Of a stretch of DNA of 64,000 nt, positions 42,225-51,939 are shown piece by piece. Origin of the DNA: an uncultured Bacilli bacterium (GTDB taxonomy: Bacteria > Bacillota_I > Bacilli_A > RF39 > UBA660); contig CAKPKL010000008.1 of assembly GCA_934167485.1 (NCBI GenBank), forward strand, positions 4,103 through 68,102, given 5' to 3'. Both the position numbers and the translations under genes were made by a program. Within the stretch, counting starts at the first letter, position 1; each line of letters opens with the position of its first letter. Below the pieces are notes generated by a model, which saw only the letters and a program-made list of their open reading frames with translations, did not search any database and had not been told where the DNA came from.

Positions 42225-43187
42225 ATCTAAATAATATGCATAATATTCATCAAATGTAATATTATTTTCTTTTATGTATGTGGCAACTTCAACTCCAACA
42301 TAACGATAATGCCATGATTCATAATTATATCCAGTTAAATATTCTTTATCTTTAGGATACCTTAAAATGAAACCATATTTATGAGCATTTTCTTGTAACC
42401 ATTTAAATTCTTCAAACTCTTCAAATGTAGCGGCTCTAGAACCTGGAGCTTGGATATCTATTGCCATACCTGTTTGATGTTCAGAAAATCCTGGTTTAGC
42501 AGCAATCGCATCAGCATATTCCTCACCCTTAGAATTTTTATACATATTATAAATTTCTTCTTGATCTTCATAACTTCTAAAAGAAGAATTAATTATGAGT
42601 TTTAAACCAGCTTCTTTAGCAGCTTTAAACATTTTAATAAATTCATTATAAGTTTCACTAGTTAACATTTGATTTTCACCATAACTATATTGTTTACTTA
42701 CAACAAACATTTTATCTGAATTATAAGTATTATCTAAATAATTAAATTTATTAGTAAGCATAAGAATACCTTTACTAATATCAGTTTTTTTAGGATCCTT
42801 ATAAAATTCTTTATCAGCTCCTACATTCACTATAGCTATAACATCAGAAAAACTTTTATCGTTATTTTTATTATATTCTATATACTTTTTTAGATTCTTT
42901 TCTAAAAAATATTTTTCATTTATAATCTTTATTATATCTTTGTTATAATCTATTGATAGTAAATAATCTTTTGATGTGTTATCTAATTTTTCTATTTTGT
43001 TTAAATCATTTTTTACATATCCATGTTTTAATAATTTGTATTCATAAGTTTTATGATAATTAATAGTTTTTACTAAAAATATAACTCCTATAATAATACC
43101 TATTAAAATAATAATACCTAAAATAATTAAAGGCAGTTTTTTAAATTTTCTTCCTCTCATACCATCACCACTATTATTGTAACACAT
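42222..43187 (-). CDS. M15 (VanY-type) D-Ala-D-Ala carboxypeptidase, copy 3
   Basis: The 321-residue reading starts at 43187; a more likely start is the ATG 27 bases further in (43160, MRGRKFKKLPLI), which has GGTGATGG before it and gives 312 residues. It has a transmembrane helix (LPLIILGIIILIGIIIGVIFLV), a shorter stalk than copy 2 and a VanY domain with NSSFRSYEDQEEIY, AAKPGFSEHQTGMAIDIQ and WHYRYVGVEVA. It is closest to copy 2. The three genes are tandem duplicates specialised in N-terminal length. Their role is peptidoglycan trimming. Confidence 0.88.
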   Translation of the reverse strand: MCYNNSGDGMRGRKFKKLPLIILGIIILIGIIIGVIFLVKTINYHKTYEYKLLKHGYVKNDLNKIEKLDNTSKDYLLSIDYNKDIIKIINEKYFLEKNLKKYIEYNKNNDKSFSDVIAIVNVGADKEFYKDPKKTDISKGILMLTNKFNYLDNTYNSDKMFVVSKQYSYGENQMLTSETYNEFIKMFKAAKEAGLKLIINSSFRSYEDQEEIYNMYKNSKGEEYADAIAAKPGFSEHQTGMAIDIQAPGSRAATFEEFEEFKWLQENAHKYGFILRYPKDKEYLTGYNYESWHYRYVGVEVATYIKENNITFDEYYAYYLD

Positions 43188-43246
43188 TTCTTACCAATTT
43201 TATACATTTTAAATAGAAAAAGTGTTATAATTAAATAGGTGGTTGT

Positions 43247-43909
43247 ATGATAGGGATAATAGTAGCTGAAGAAAAAGAATTAGAAGAAGTACTTAATATA
43301 ACATTGATAAAAAATAAAAGAGATATATTTGATAAAACGTTTTATATTGGATCTATAAATAAAAAAGAAGTAGTTATTGTAAAAAGTAATGTAGGCAAGG
43401 TAAATAGTGCGAGGAGTGCTCAAATGCTTATAGATAATTTCGATATTAGGATAGTTATAAATATAGGTACATCTGGTAGTGTAGATAATAATTTAAATAT
43501 TGGTGATGTTGTTGTTGCAGATAGATTATATCAATATGATTTTGATGTAACAGCTTTTGGAAGAAAATTAGGTGAAATAGAAAATATTGGTGAATGTATT
43601 TATACTGATAAAAATATATTGAACAAAATAAGTAAAGATTTAATAGTAGGTGGGATAGCTTCTGGAGATAAATTTATAACATGTATGGAAGATAAAACAT
43701 TTATAAGAGATAAATTTAATGTGATGTGTATTGAGATGGAAGGAGCAAGTATTGCTCAAGTGTGTTATTTATCAAATATACCATTCTTAGTGATTAGATC
43801 TGTAACAGATAAATTAGATGGTACATCAGAGGTTGATTTTGTTAAATTTTTGGAGTATTCATCACGTAAAGTAGCTAATATACTAAAAGATATAATAGAA
43901 GATATATAG
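43247..43909 (+). CDS. mtnN: 5'-methylthioadenosine/S-adenosylhomocysteine nucleosidase
   Basis: The 220-residue protein is an MTA/SAH nucleosidase, which removes adenine from methylthioadenosine and S-adenosylhomocysteine in the methyl cycle and feeds the autoinducer-2 route. Family marks are GIIVAEEKELEEVL at the start, INIGTSGSVDNNLNIGDVVVADRL (about 67-90), the substrate-binding CIEMEGASIAQVCY (about 162-175) and SVTDKLDG. The length is slightly below the usual 230. GGTGG precedes the ATG. It is divergent from the VanY genes and ends in a good terminator. Confidence 0.93.
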   Translation: MIGIIVAEEKELEEVLNITLIKNKRDIFDKTFYIGSINKKEVVIVKSNVGKVNSARSAQMLIDNFDIRIVINIGTSGSVDNNLNIGDVVVADRLYQYDFDVTAFGRKLGEIENIGECIYTDKNILNKISKDLIVGGIASGDKFITCMEDKTFIRDKFNVMCIEMEGASIAQVCYLSNIPFLVIRSVTDKLDGTSEVDFVKFLEYSSRKVANILKDIIEDI

Positions 43910-43929
43910 TGTAAACTATGTATCTTTTT
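43900..43929 (+). terminator. terminator after mtnN
   Basis: AGATATATAGT pairs with ACTATGTATCT (one mismatch) around GTAA, followed by TTTT. Confidence 0.75.
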
Positions 43930-44009
43930 GTAAATAATCAGTAGAATTTACATAAAATTATTTGAATAAATTATAAATTATAGTAAAATTAAATTGTAAG
44001 GAGGATATT

Positions 44010-46235
44010 ATGAGTATAATAAAACTAAAAAATGTATCTAAATTTTATTATAAAAAAGGTGTGATTGCTAGTGGATTTACTCGTGTTAATTTAGAGCTTA
44101 ATATGGGTGAATTTGTAGCTATAACAGGAGAAAGTGGTAGTGGTAAATCAACCCTTTTAAATGTAATAAGTGGACTTGATACATATGAAGAAGGAGAAAT
44201 GTATATAAATGGTGAAGAGACAAGCCATTATACAGAAAAAGATTTTGAAGATTATAGAAGAAAATATGTAGGTAATATCTTTCAAAATTTTAATTTAGTA
44301 AATAGTTATACAGTATATCAAAATATAGAACTTGTATTATTATTGAATGGTAAAAAGAAAAAAGAAATAAAAAATGAAGTTCTAAGTTTGATAAAAAAAG
44401 TAGGTCTTTATAAATTTAGAAGAACTAAAGTGTCTAGATTATCAGGTGGACAAAAACAAAGAGTAGCTATTGCTCGTGCACTTGCAAAAGATACACCTAT
44501 GATAATAGCAGATGAGCCAACTGGTAACTTAGATAGTAAATCGGCTCGCGAAATTATTAAATTATTAAGTGAAATATCTAAAGATAAGTTGGTTGTTGTA
44601 GTAACACACAATTATGAGCAAGTAGAAGAGTATGTAACTCGTAAAATAAAAATGCATGATGGACGTATTTTGGAAGATAAAAAAATCAAAGAAAAAGAAT
44701 TAGTTACAAATGTAAAAGAATCTTCACATAAAACAATAACACATTTAAATAAGGTTAGATTGGCTCTTAGAAATACATTTAATATAGTACCTAAATTCTT
44801 ATTAATACTTTTAGTTTATTTATTTATAGTTGTTTCATTAATCAGTGAATATGCTTCATTTAAAGAACAAGAGTATATAGAATCTAAATCAGGAGATAAT
44901 TATATATTTAATAATATAAGTGATGCTAGAATTGTACTAAAAAAGAAAGATAGAAGTGCTTTTACTAAAGAAGATTATGAATCTATAAAAAAGCTAGATA
45001 ATATAGATTATATAGTTTATAATGATTTACTTCTAGATTCTTATATAAGTTTAAGTGATGATGCTAATTTTGAATTTGGTGGAAGTGTTAATGATATAGC
45101 TAATTTTAGAGGAAAACTAGATGTAGGTAGAATGCCTAATAATCCTAGTGAAATAGTTATAGAGGGTAGTAAATATGACTATTATTTAGCAACTACTAGT
45201 GAAGAACTTATGAATCATGATTTGTATTTTAGATCATTTTATGGTAATGATCTAGATAAATCAAATAAATTAAGAATAGTAGGAATTAAATATAATGAAA
45301 ATGAGAATGATTACAATTACAGATTTTATGTAAATGAGTCTTTAATAAATAATTTTTCTTTCCAAGTTAATCAAAGTTTTAGTACTGTAAAATATTTATT
45401 TCAAAATAAATATTATGATACAAATAATTGGAATCCATCAAATAGAATAACTTATAATTCTAATGTAAGTGATGGATATGCATATATATCAGATGATAAT
45501 AATTATATATGTCCTAAAGAAAATTGCATAAACGAACAAATTATAATAGAAGTAAAAAATCTATATTATAAAGATAGTATAGATTTAAGAGTTAATAAAG
45601 TTTATAATAAAAAAACAATACCTTCATTACTTGGAATAGATAATTATGAAGAAGTTAATGGAACTATATTTATAAGTGTTAATGATTATAATAGTTTATT
45701 TAATAAAGATAATTATCAAAGTAGTGTATTTGTAAAAGATGTTAAACTACTAGATAAAACAGCAAGTAAGTTAGATGATTTAGGATTTAATGTATTACCA
45801 ATAAAGAATACTTTAGTAAGTTCTGGAGGACAACAATTTATAAAAATTTTAAGTACAGTAGTAACAATTATTTTAGTTATAGTATTATTCTTTATTTCTT
45901 ACTTTGTAATAAGAGTAATATTAAAATCAAGAAACAAATATTTTTCAACAATAAGAATACTTGGAGCAACTCAAAGTACAGCTAGACAATTACTTATATT
46001 AGAGCTTTTTATAGTATCTAATATAGCATTCTTTGCATTTTTAGTATTTGTATATATGTGTAGTTTAAATATATTTGATGTAAAATTTGTACATACAATT
46101 ATTAATTATTTAAAAGTTAAAGATTATATTATTTTATATATAATACTTATAATAATGTCTTATTTAATTAGTATGAAGTTTGCTAAAAATCTATTTAAGA
46201 AAAGTGCGATGGTAACACTCGGAGAGGAGGTATAA
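44010..46235 (+). CDS. ABC transporter, ATPase fused to FtsX-like permease (1)
   Basis: The 741-residue protein has an N-terminal LolD/MacB-type ATPase (1-225) with Walker A GESGSGKSTLLN (about 39-50), signature LSGGQKQRVAIARAL (about 144-158) and Walker B MIIADEPTGNLDS. It is followed by a transmembrane helix (about 260-282), a large extracellular domain (about 290-610) and three helices at the end (FtsX-like). Such fused MacB-type exporters handle peptides, bacteriocins or lipids, or act as mechanotransmitters. AAGGAGG precedes the ATG. It is 1 bp from the next gene and certainly co-translated. The substrate is unknown. Confidence 0.88.
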   Translation: MSIIKLKNVSKFYYKKGVIASGFTRVNLELNMGEFVAITGESGSGKSTLLNVISGLDTYEEGEMYINGEETSHYTEKDFEDYRRKYVGNIFQNFNLVNSYTVYQNIELVLLLNGKKKKEIKNEVLSLIKKVGLYKFRRTKVSRLSGGQKQRVAIARALAKDTPMIIADEPTGNLDSKSAREIIKLLSEISKDKLVVVVTHNYEQVEEYVTRKIKMHDGRILEDKKIKEKELVTNVKESSHKTITHLNKVRLALRNTFNIVPKFLLILLVYLFIVVSLISEYASFKEQEYIESKSGDNYIFNNISDARIVLKKKDRSAFTKEDYESIKKLDNIDYIVYNDLLLDSYISLSDDANFEFGGSVNDIANFRGKLDVGRMPNNPSEIVIEGSKYDYYLATTSEELMNHDLYFRSFYGNDLDKSNKLRIVGIKYNENENDYNYRFYVNESLINNFSFQVNQSFSTVKYLFQNKYYDTNNWNPSNRITYNSNVSDGYAYISDDNNYICPKENCINEQIIIEVKNLYYKDSIDLRVNKVYNKKTIPSLLGIDNYEEVNGTIFISVNDYNSLFNKDNYQSSVFVKDVKLLDKTASKLDDLGFNVLPIKNTLVSSGGQQFIKILSTVVTIILVIVLFFISYFVIRVILKSRNKYFSTIRILGATQSTARQLLILELFIVSNIAFFAFLVFVYMCSLNIFDVKFVHTIINYLKVKDYIILYIILIIMSYLISMKFAKNLFKKSAMVTLGEEV

Positions 46236-46236
46236 A

Positions 46237-48666
46237 ATGATAATACTAGATAAAGTTAATAAATACTTCAATAAGGGTAGAAAAAATGAAGTACATGTTA
46301 TTGATAATACAACTCTTACTTTAGGAGATACTGGACTTGTCGCACTCTTAGGTCCTAGTGGATGTGGAAAGACTACATTACTTAATACTATAGGTGGATT
46401 AGACAGAATAAAAAGGGGAAAAATAATAATAGATGGTAAAAAGATTAGTAGTAGATCTTATAGAAAAGTAGATAAAATAAGAAATTTAAATATAGGTTAT
46501 ATATTTCAAGATTATAAATTAATTGATAATTTAAGTGTTTATGATAATGTTGCTTTAGTACTTAAAATGATTGGTATTAAAGATAAAAAAGAAATCAAAA
46601 AAAGAGTAGAATATGTACTTGATAAAACAGGAATGTTAAGATATAAAAGAAGACCTGCGAGTATGTTATCAGGTGGAGAAAGACAGAGAGTAGGTATAGC
46701 GCGTGCTATAGTAAAAGATCCAAGTATAATTTTAGCAGATGAACCTACAGGAAATTTGGATAGTAAAAATTCACTTGAAATCATGAAAATAATTGCTTCA
46801 ATTTCAAAAGAAAGACTTGTAATACTTGTAACACATGAACAAGATCTCGCACATTTCTATGCATCAAGAATAATAGAAATAAGCGATGGTAAAATAATTC
46901 GTGATTATGAAAATGATATAGAAGATGCTCTAGATTATAAAATGGATAATTCTTTTTACTTAAAAGATTTTAAAAATAACAGTAAATTGAAAGAGAATAA
47001 TGTAGATATAGATGTTTATAGTGATTCTTTTAAAGAATTAAAATTAGATATAGTCCTTAAGAATGGTAATATTTATATTAAAAGTAATACGAGTGATAAA
47101 ATAGAAATAGTAGATGAGTCATCTAGTATAGAATTTATAGATGATAATTATAAAAAAATAGAGAAAAAAGATATAGATACTTATAAATTTAAGTTTAATG
47201 ATATAATAAATAAAAATATAAAAAAGAAATATTCATCTATATTAAATCCAATAACACTCTTAATAAATGGATTTAAAAAAGTATTTGATTATACATTTTT
47301 AAAAAAGATACTTTTAATAGGTTTCTTAGTATCAGGTTCATTTATAATGTTTGCAACCAGTAGAATTTGTTCTACATTTAGGGTACCTGATGAAGATTTT
47401 GTTAAATATAATAAAAATTATTTATTAGTAGAAAAAAAGAAAATAAAAGTAGAAGACTATTTGAACTATGAATCATTAGATTATGTAAATTATATATTAC
47501 CAGGAAGTTCTATTGTTAAATTTAATTTAAGTTTAGATGATTATTATCAATCTATTAATAATAAAGAAAATTTAACAGGTTCTATAACTTCTATAGATAC
47601 GATAAGTAAAGAGGATCTAATATTAGGTGTAATGCCAGAAAATAGTAGTCAAATAGTAGTAGATAAATTAACTATTGAAAATATGTTGAAAAGGTCTGAA
47701 TTACTAACTATGATAGGTATTAATGATTATACTAAATTATTAAATAGAATAGTTAATATTCCTAATGTAGGAAACTTTGAAATAGTAGGTATAACAAACT
47801 TTAAAAGTCCTTCTATATATGTAAATAAAGATTCTATTATAAATATAATATATAATAATAAAGATTCTAATGAATATAGTGTAGAAGAAAGTGAATTAAC
47901 AGGTATACAGGATTATAATTTATTTAAAGATAAAATAGAATTAAAAGAGGGTAGATATCCTGAAAATAATTATGAGACTATAGTAAATATAAGTAATAAA
48001 GAATCAATGAAATTAAATAAAGAAATATCTGAAAAAGTAAATGATACTAAGCTTACAGTAGTAGGATATTATTATAGTAAAGATAATTTAGATATGTATT
48101 TAGTAAATAATAATACTATTAAATATAATTTAATAACAAAAACATCAAATATAGTATTATATCCAAAAGATAAAAATGAGACTATTAATAAATTTAGAGA
48201 ATTTAATTTAAATATAAAGGATAGTTATGAATCAAGTAAAGCAGAATATAAAAGAGCTTTAGCTGATAATAATAAAAGTGTTATAGTAGTATCAAGTATA
48301 ATGATTTTAATATCACTAATAGAAATGTTTTTAATGAGTAGATCTTCATTTTTATCTAGAATAAAGGAAATTGGTATATATCGTGCGATAGGTGTTAAAA
48401 GAATAGATATTTATAAAATGTTTTATGGTGAAATATTTGCTATTACAACATTAGCTTCATTACCAGGAATTATATTTATGGCATATTGTTTAAGTTTAGT
48501 TACTAAAATTAAATATTTAAAAGGTATGTTTGTAATAAATCCTTTGGTAGTAATTATAGCTATAGTATTTGTTTATTTATTTAATTTAATTATAGGACTT
48601 ATCCCTGTATTTAATGTAATAAGAAAAACTCCAGCTCAAATATTATCTAGAACAGATGCAGAATAG
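46237..48666 (+). CDS. ABC transporter, ATPase fused to FtsX-like permease (2)
   Basis: The 809-residue partner has the same plan: ATPase with GPSGCGKTTLLN (about 39-50), LSGGERQRVGIARAI and IILADEPTGNLDS, then a linker (about 225-350), a first helix (about 375-393), an extracellular domain and an FtsX-like permease end with three helices. It starts one base after the previous stop, so the two probably form a heterodimer with two ATPase and two permease halves. The extracellular domains differ, as expected for a two-subunit sensor or exporter. Confidence 0.88.
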   Translation: MIILDKVNKYFNKGRKNEVHVIDNTTLTLGDTGLVALLGPSGCGKTTLLNTIGGLDRIKRGKIIIDGKKISSRSYRKVDKIRNLNIGYIFQDYKLIDNLSVYDNVALVLKMIGIKDKKEIKKRVEYVLDKTGMLRYKRRPASMLSGGERQRVGIARAIVKDPSIILADEPTGNLDSKNSLEIMKIIASISKERLVILVTHEQDLAHFYASRIIEISDGKIIRDYENDIEDALDYKMDNSFYLKDFKNNSKLKENNVDIDVYSDSFKELKLDIVLKNGNIYIKSNTSDKIEIVDESSSIEFIDDNYKKIEKKDIDTYKFKFNDIINKNIKKKYSSILNPITLLINGFKKVFDYTFLKKILLIGFLVSGSFIMFATSRICSTFRVPDEDFVKYNKNYLLVEKKKIKVEDYLNYESLDYVNYILPGSSIVKFNLSLDDYYQSINNKENLTGSITSIDTISKEDLILGVMPENSSQIVVDKLTIENMLKRSELLTMIGINDYTKLLNRIVNIPNVGNFEIVGITNFKSPSIYVNKDSIINIIYNNKDSNEYSVEESELTGIQDYNLFKDKIELKEGRYPENNYETIVNISNKESMKLNKEISEKVNDTKLTVVGYYYSKDNLDMYLVNNNTIKYNLITKTSNIVLYPKDKNETINKFREFNLNIKDSYESSKAEYKRALADNNKSVIVVSSIMILISLIEMFLMSRSSFLSRIKEIGIYRAIGVKRIDIYKMFYGEIFAITTLASLPGIIFMAYCLSLVTKIKYLKGMFVINPLVVIIAIVFVYLFNLIIGLIPVFNVIRKTPAQILSRTDAE

Positions 48667-48686
48667 AAACTTAATGTTTCTTTTTT
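48665..48686 (+). terminator. terminator after the ABC genes
   Basis: AGAAAC (48665-48670) pairs with GTTTCT (48676-48681), then TTTTT. Confidence 0.8.
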
Positions 48687-48820
48687 AATAAGCTTATAAA
48701 TATTTACAACAAAAATTGTATATGATAAAATAATTGCAACGGAAAGTTTACAAAAAGAAAATGATAATTGGTGTTGCACATCCTCATAAAAAATATATAA
48801 TTGTAACTGGAGGTGGAAAT

Positions 48821-50194
48821 ATGAGATTTTGTGATAAACTTGCAAAATTAAGAAAAAATAATAATTTAAGTCAAGAACAACTTGCAGAAATGATGAATGT
48901 ATCAAGACAATCAATTTCTAAATGGGAGAGTGGTTCTACATATCCTGATATGGATAAAATGTTGCAACTTTGTAAAATATTAGACTGTAAATTAGATGAA
49001 TTAATGGATGATGGAGTAATAGGTAATGTTGAAGTAAATAAAAAAAGAGATAATATATTTAATAAAATCTTAAATACAATTACAAAAATATATAATATGT
49101 TTTGCAGTATGACTACACAAGAAAAATTTAAATGTTTATTAGAACTTTTCTTTATCGCATTTATAGTATTTATACTTGGTAGTATTATTAATATGATATG
49201 TGGTAAATTAGTTTATAATTTATTAAATATTATTCCTTTTTATTTTAGTTATAGCTTTATAGATTTTATAAATTCTATACTAGGATTTATAATAAATATA
49301 TTTGAACTTATAATTATATTTCATTTATTTAAAGTTAGATATTTAGATTATTACATAATAGATAATAAAGAAAATAATAATACATATATAGAACCACAAA
49401 AAGAAAAAATAATTATAAGAGATTCAAAATATTCTAATGATAATATTTTAAAAAGTATAAAGAAATTAATAAAAATATGTATAAAAATATTTTTAATATC
49501 TATAATATTCCCAATTATGTTTGTATTCCTTTTAAGTATATTTGGATTTATATTATCTATGTGGCATATAAATTATGGAAAGATATTTGTATTTGGTACG
49601 ATTTTGTGTTTGTCAACTTCTTTATTTATATACGTAATAATAGAATTTATATTTAAATTTATATTTAATAGAACACAAAATTTAAAAAGATTATTTATTA
49701 TGTTTATATGTAGTTTGTCTTTAATAGGTATAACTTCAGGAGGTATTTTTCTATCTACATTAGAATTTAAATATGTAGATGAAAATGCATTAGAAAAGCT
49801 TGAAAAACATACTGTAACTAAATATATAGATATGGAAGATGATGTATTAATTTTTGATTGCAGAAATATAGAATATAAAATAGATGATTCTATAGATAAT
49901 ATAAAGTTTGATATAAATTATATAGATGATTTTGATTATTATTTATATTATAATAAAATATACGAAATAAATAATCATGAGAAAGTATATTTTAGTTTAT
50001 TAGATTTTAATATAACTAAAAAAGATTTTCCATATAATGATATATATAATATATTTATTAATGATATAAAAAACAAGATTATTAGAAATTATAGAGATAC
50101 AAGTGAAGATAAAATTATTGTAACTCTTTCACAGAAAAATTATGATAAGCTAAAACATAATCAAGAAAAGTATGATTATATAATAAATAATTAA
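48821..50194 (+). CDS. Xre-family regulator with membrane domain
   Basis: From ATG 48821 (GGAGGTGG upstream) the protein has 457 residues; a start at 48734 has no ribosome site. Residues 1-66 are an HTH_3 DNA-binding domain (KLAKLRKNNNLSQEQLAEMMNVSRQSISKWESGSTYPDMDKMLQLCKIL). The rest holds at least five hydrophobic helices and an extracellular C-terminal part (about 335-457). It is thus a membrane-bound transcription factor, often found beside ABC transporters of this kind in Firmicutes. It probably senses an extracellular signal and controls the ABC pair, but that is inference from position. Confidence 0.85.
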   Translation: MRFCDKLAKLRKNNNLSQEQLAEMMNVSRQSISKWESGSTYPDMDKMLQLCKILDCKLDELMDDGVIGNVEVNKKRDNIFNKILNTITKIYNMFCSMTTQEKFKCLLELFFIAFIVFILGSIINMICGKLVYNLLNIIPFYFSYSFIDFINSILGFIINIFELIIIFHLFKVRYLDYYIIDNKENNNTYIEPQKEKIIIRDSKYSNDNILKSIKKLIKICIKIFLISIIFPIMFVFLLSIFGFILSMWHINYGKIFVFGTILCLSTSLFIYVIIEFIFKFIFNRTQNLKRLFIMFICSLSLIGITSGGIFLSTLEFKYVDENALEKLEKHTVTKYIDMEDDVLIFDCRNIEYKIDDSIDNIKFDINYIDDFDYYLYYNKIYEINNHEKVYFSLLDFNITKKDFPYNDIYNIFINDIKNKIIRNYRDTSEDKIIVTLSQKNYDKLKHNQEKYDYIINN

Positions 50195-50208
50195 TTTGAA
50201 TTTTTTTA

Positions 50209-50255
50209 AAACCTTTCTCATATTTTTTATTAGAGGTGAAATATGAAAAAGGTTT
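50209..50255 (+). promoter_or_regulatory. inverted repeat spanning the dacF start
   Basis: The 15 bases at 50209-50223 match the reverse complement of 50241-50255 with one mismatch. In RNA this hairpin would hold the ribosome site (GAGGTG, 50232-50237) in the loop and put the ATG (50243-50245) in the stem, which could limit translation. It could also work as a terminator for the upstream gene. Confidence 0.45.
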
Positions 50256-50629
50256 TTGTTTTATTTATAGCTTTATTTTTATTTCTTCCAACATTAAAAG
50301 CAGAAGAAAATAATACGCTTGCTAAAAGTGCTAAGAGTGCAATTTTAATAGAAGAAAGCACAGGACAAATTTTATATGAGTTTAATTCACATGAAAAACA
50401 AGCTCCAGCATCTATGACAAAAATGATGAGTTTAGTTTTAATAATGGAAGCAATAGAAAAGAATGTAATTAAATGGGATGATATTATTACTGTATCAGAA
50501 AATGCATCTAGTATGGGAGGTTCTCAAATTCTTCTTGAAACTGGAGAGAAAATGAGTGTAGATGACCTCATTAAAGGTATAACAATTGCAAGTGGAAATG
50601 ATGCTGTTGTAGCTATAAGGAAGTCATAA
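50243..50629 (+). pseudogene. dacF: 5' part of split dacF (D-Ala-D-Ala carboxypeptidase)
   Basis: This is the N-terminal piece of a DacF-type penicillin-binding protein that trims stem peptides of peptidoglycan. It has a signal peptide (KKVFVLFIALFLFLPTLKA), the catalytic SMTK motif in PASMTKMM (about residues 56-63) and the SGN motif IASGNDAVV at its end (about 116-124). The KTG motif is missing because a 9.62 kb element is inserted at the SGND codons; the true dacF part ends near 50602 and the following codons to the TAA at 50627-50629 come from the element. Joined to 60224-61021 it gives a full 385-residue protein. Confidence 0.93.
50600..50610 (+). other. attL of the element
   Basis: GATGC (50600-50604) is the 5-bp sequence shared with attR. 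The element-side arm GCTGTTGT (50603-50610) is the reverse complement of the arm at attR. DacF codons lie on the left. Confidence 0.8.
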
Positions 50630-50704
50630 GTTTTAAAAGGAGAAGAGCAAATATAAGTACTTCAAAATCGTATTATGTAGAGTATTATTGTAAGTTTTAT
50701 ATAT

Positions 50705-50727
50705 AAAGCCATTTATTGGCTTTATTT
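50705..50727 (+). terminator. hairpin before the WYL gene
   Basis: AAAGCC (50705-50710) pairs with GGCTTT (50718-50723), followed by a broken T-run. It would stop transcripts entering from dacF and insulate the element. In the excised circle it lies just after the 3' end of the recombinase gene, so it can then serve as the recombinase terminator. Confidence 0.6.
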
Positions 50728-50769
50728 GTTGCTTTTTATGATATAATATTTGATAAATGAGGCGATACT

Positions 50770-51360
50770 ATGGGTAAATTATCAAATATGATGTATATGA
50801 TAGATTTATTAAATACAGGAAACATTTATACATTAAAAGAGTTATCAGAAAAAATAGGCGTAACTGAGAGAATGATACGTTATTATAAAAATGAAATTTG
50901 TGCTAATGGAATTGCTATTGAATCATTTAAAGGGCCAAATGGTGGATACTTTATGATAGATAAAATTAAGAATTATACTAGTATTAACAAGTATGATATT
51001 CAATTGTTAGAAAATATATATAATTTGTTATTAAACGATGATTTTAAATATTTAGATAAATTTAAAGAACTTTTAGATAAATCAAAAAAAATGTATTCTA
51101 TTTATGATGAAACAAGTAAGTATATTGCAAATATAAATATAAGTACACCAGGCGAAATAGAAAAGTTGATTGAAAATGCAATAAATAAAAATTATAAAAT
51201 AGAGATAATCTATAATGATATTAATGGTGGTCAATCAAAAAGGGTAATTCATCCGATTCATTTGTTTAAGTATAAGGATAATTACTATGTTACAGCATTT
51301 TGTGAACTAAGAGACGACATAAGGCATTTTGAATTAAAAAGAATTGTAAACATTAAATAA
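50770..51360 (+). CDS. WYL-domain transcriptional regulator
   Basis: The 196-residue protein has an N-terminal winged HTH (MMYMIDLLNTGNIYTLKELSEKIGVTERMIRYYKNEI, about 7-43) and a C-terminal WYL-like domain (KIEIIYNDINGGQSKRVIHPIHLFKYKDNYYVTAFCELRDDIRHFELKRI, about 142-194). WYL regulators sense nucleic acids or nucleotide-like ligands and often control DNA damage or phage defence genes. It is the first gene of the element and reads toward the enzyme genes. It is likely the regulator of the HAD-to-SIS operon behind it. Confidence 0.87.
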   Translation: MGKLSNMMYMIDLLNTGNIYTLKELSEKIGVTERMIRYYKNEICANGIAIESFKGPNGGYFMIDKIKNYTSINKYDIQLLENIYNLLLNDDFKYLDKFKELLDKSKKMYSIYDETSKYIANINISTPGEIEKLIENAINKNYKIEIIYNDINGGQSKRVIHPIHLFKYKDNYYVTAFCELRDDIRHFELKRIVNIK

Positions 51361-51418
51361 AAAAGACAAAATATTTCAATTTTGCGTGTTATAATGTATT
51401 TAAGGGGGAAATGTGGTT

Positions 51419-51934
51419 ATGACAAATGATTATACATTCATTGATTTTGATGGGGTAATATTAGATTCTGAAGAAAGAATGTTAGAAAGAAAATATAATT
51501 TAGGACTGCATGATCATAAAAATGAAAGTGAATTTGATACATATTTTGAATATACAAATTTACATCCAGAAGAATGGGAATATATCTTAAAAGAAGCTAA
51601 GTCAATCAATAACTCTGCTGAAATAATAAAAGAACTTGAAAGTTTAAAAAAGAATATAGCAATTTTAACAAAAATTCATACGCTTCAAGAAATGAAAGTA
51701 AAAACTGAAGTATTGAGAGAAGATTTAAAAATCTTTTGCCCAGTTATTTTTGTTCCGCCTGGTGTAAAAAAACATCAAGTAGTAATTCCAAATCATCAAT
51801 TATTAATTGATGATTCTAAAAAGAATATTAAGAGATGGATTGAAAATGGAGGAAGAGGTTTAATTTTTGATTCGACAATTGATAATGATACTGATGAAAA
51901 AGTAAAAAGTTTAGAATTTTTGATAAAGAGGTAG
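51419..51934 (+). CDS. HAD-superfamily hydrolase
   Basis: The 171-residue protein (start ATG 51419, GGGGG site ten bases upstream; GTG 51413 is an alternative) is a short HAD phosphatase. Motif I reads FIDFDGVILD (about 6-15), the motif II threonine is probably in AILTKIH (about 78-84) and motif IV is LIDDSKKNIKRW (about 124-135). The cap is small. A separate promoter with TATAAT (51389-51394) lies in front. The gene is 5 bp from the HAD-PRTase gene, so both belong to one operon. The substrate is unknown; the setting suggests a sugar or nucleotide phosphate. Confidence 0.82.
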   Translation: MTNDYTFIDFDGVILDSEERMLERKYNLGLHDHKNESEFDTYFEYTNLHPEEWEYILKEAKSINNSAEIIKELESLKKNIAILTKIHTLQEMKVKTEVLREDLKIFCPVIFVPPGVKKHQVVIPNHQLLIDDSKKNIKRWIENGGRGLIFDSTIDNDTDEKVKSLEFLIKR

Positions 51935-51939
51935 ATACA

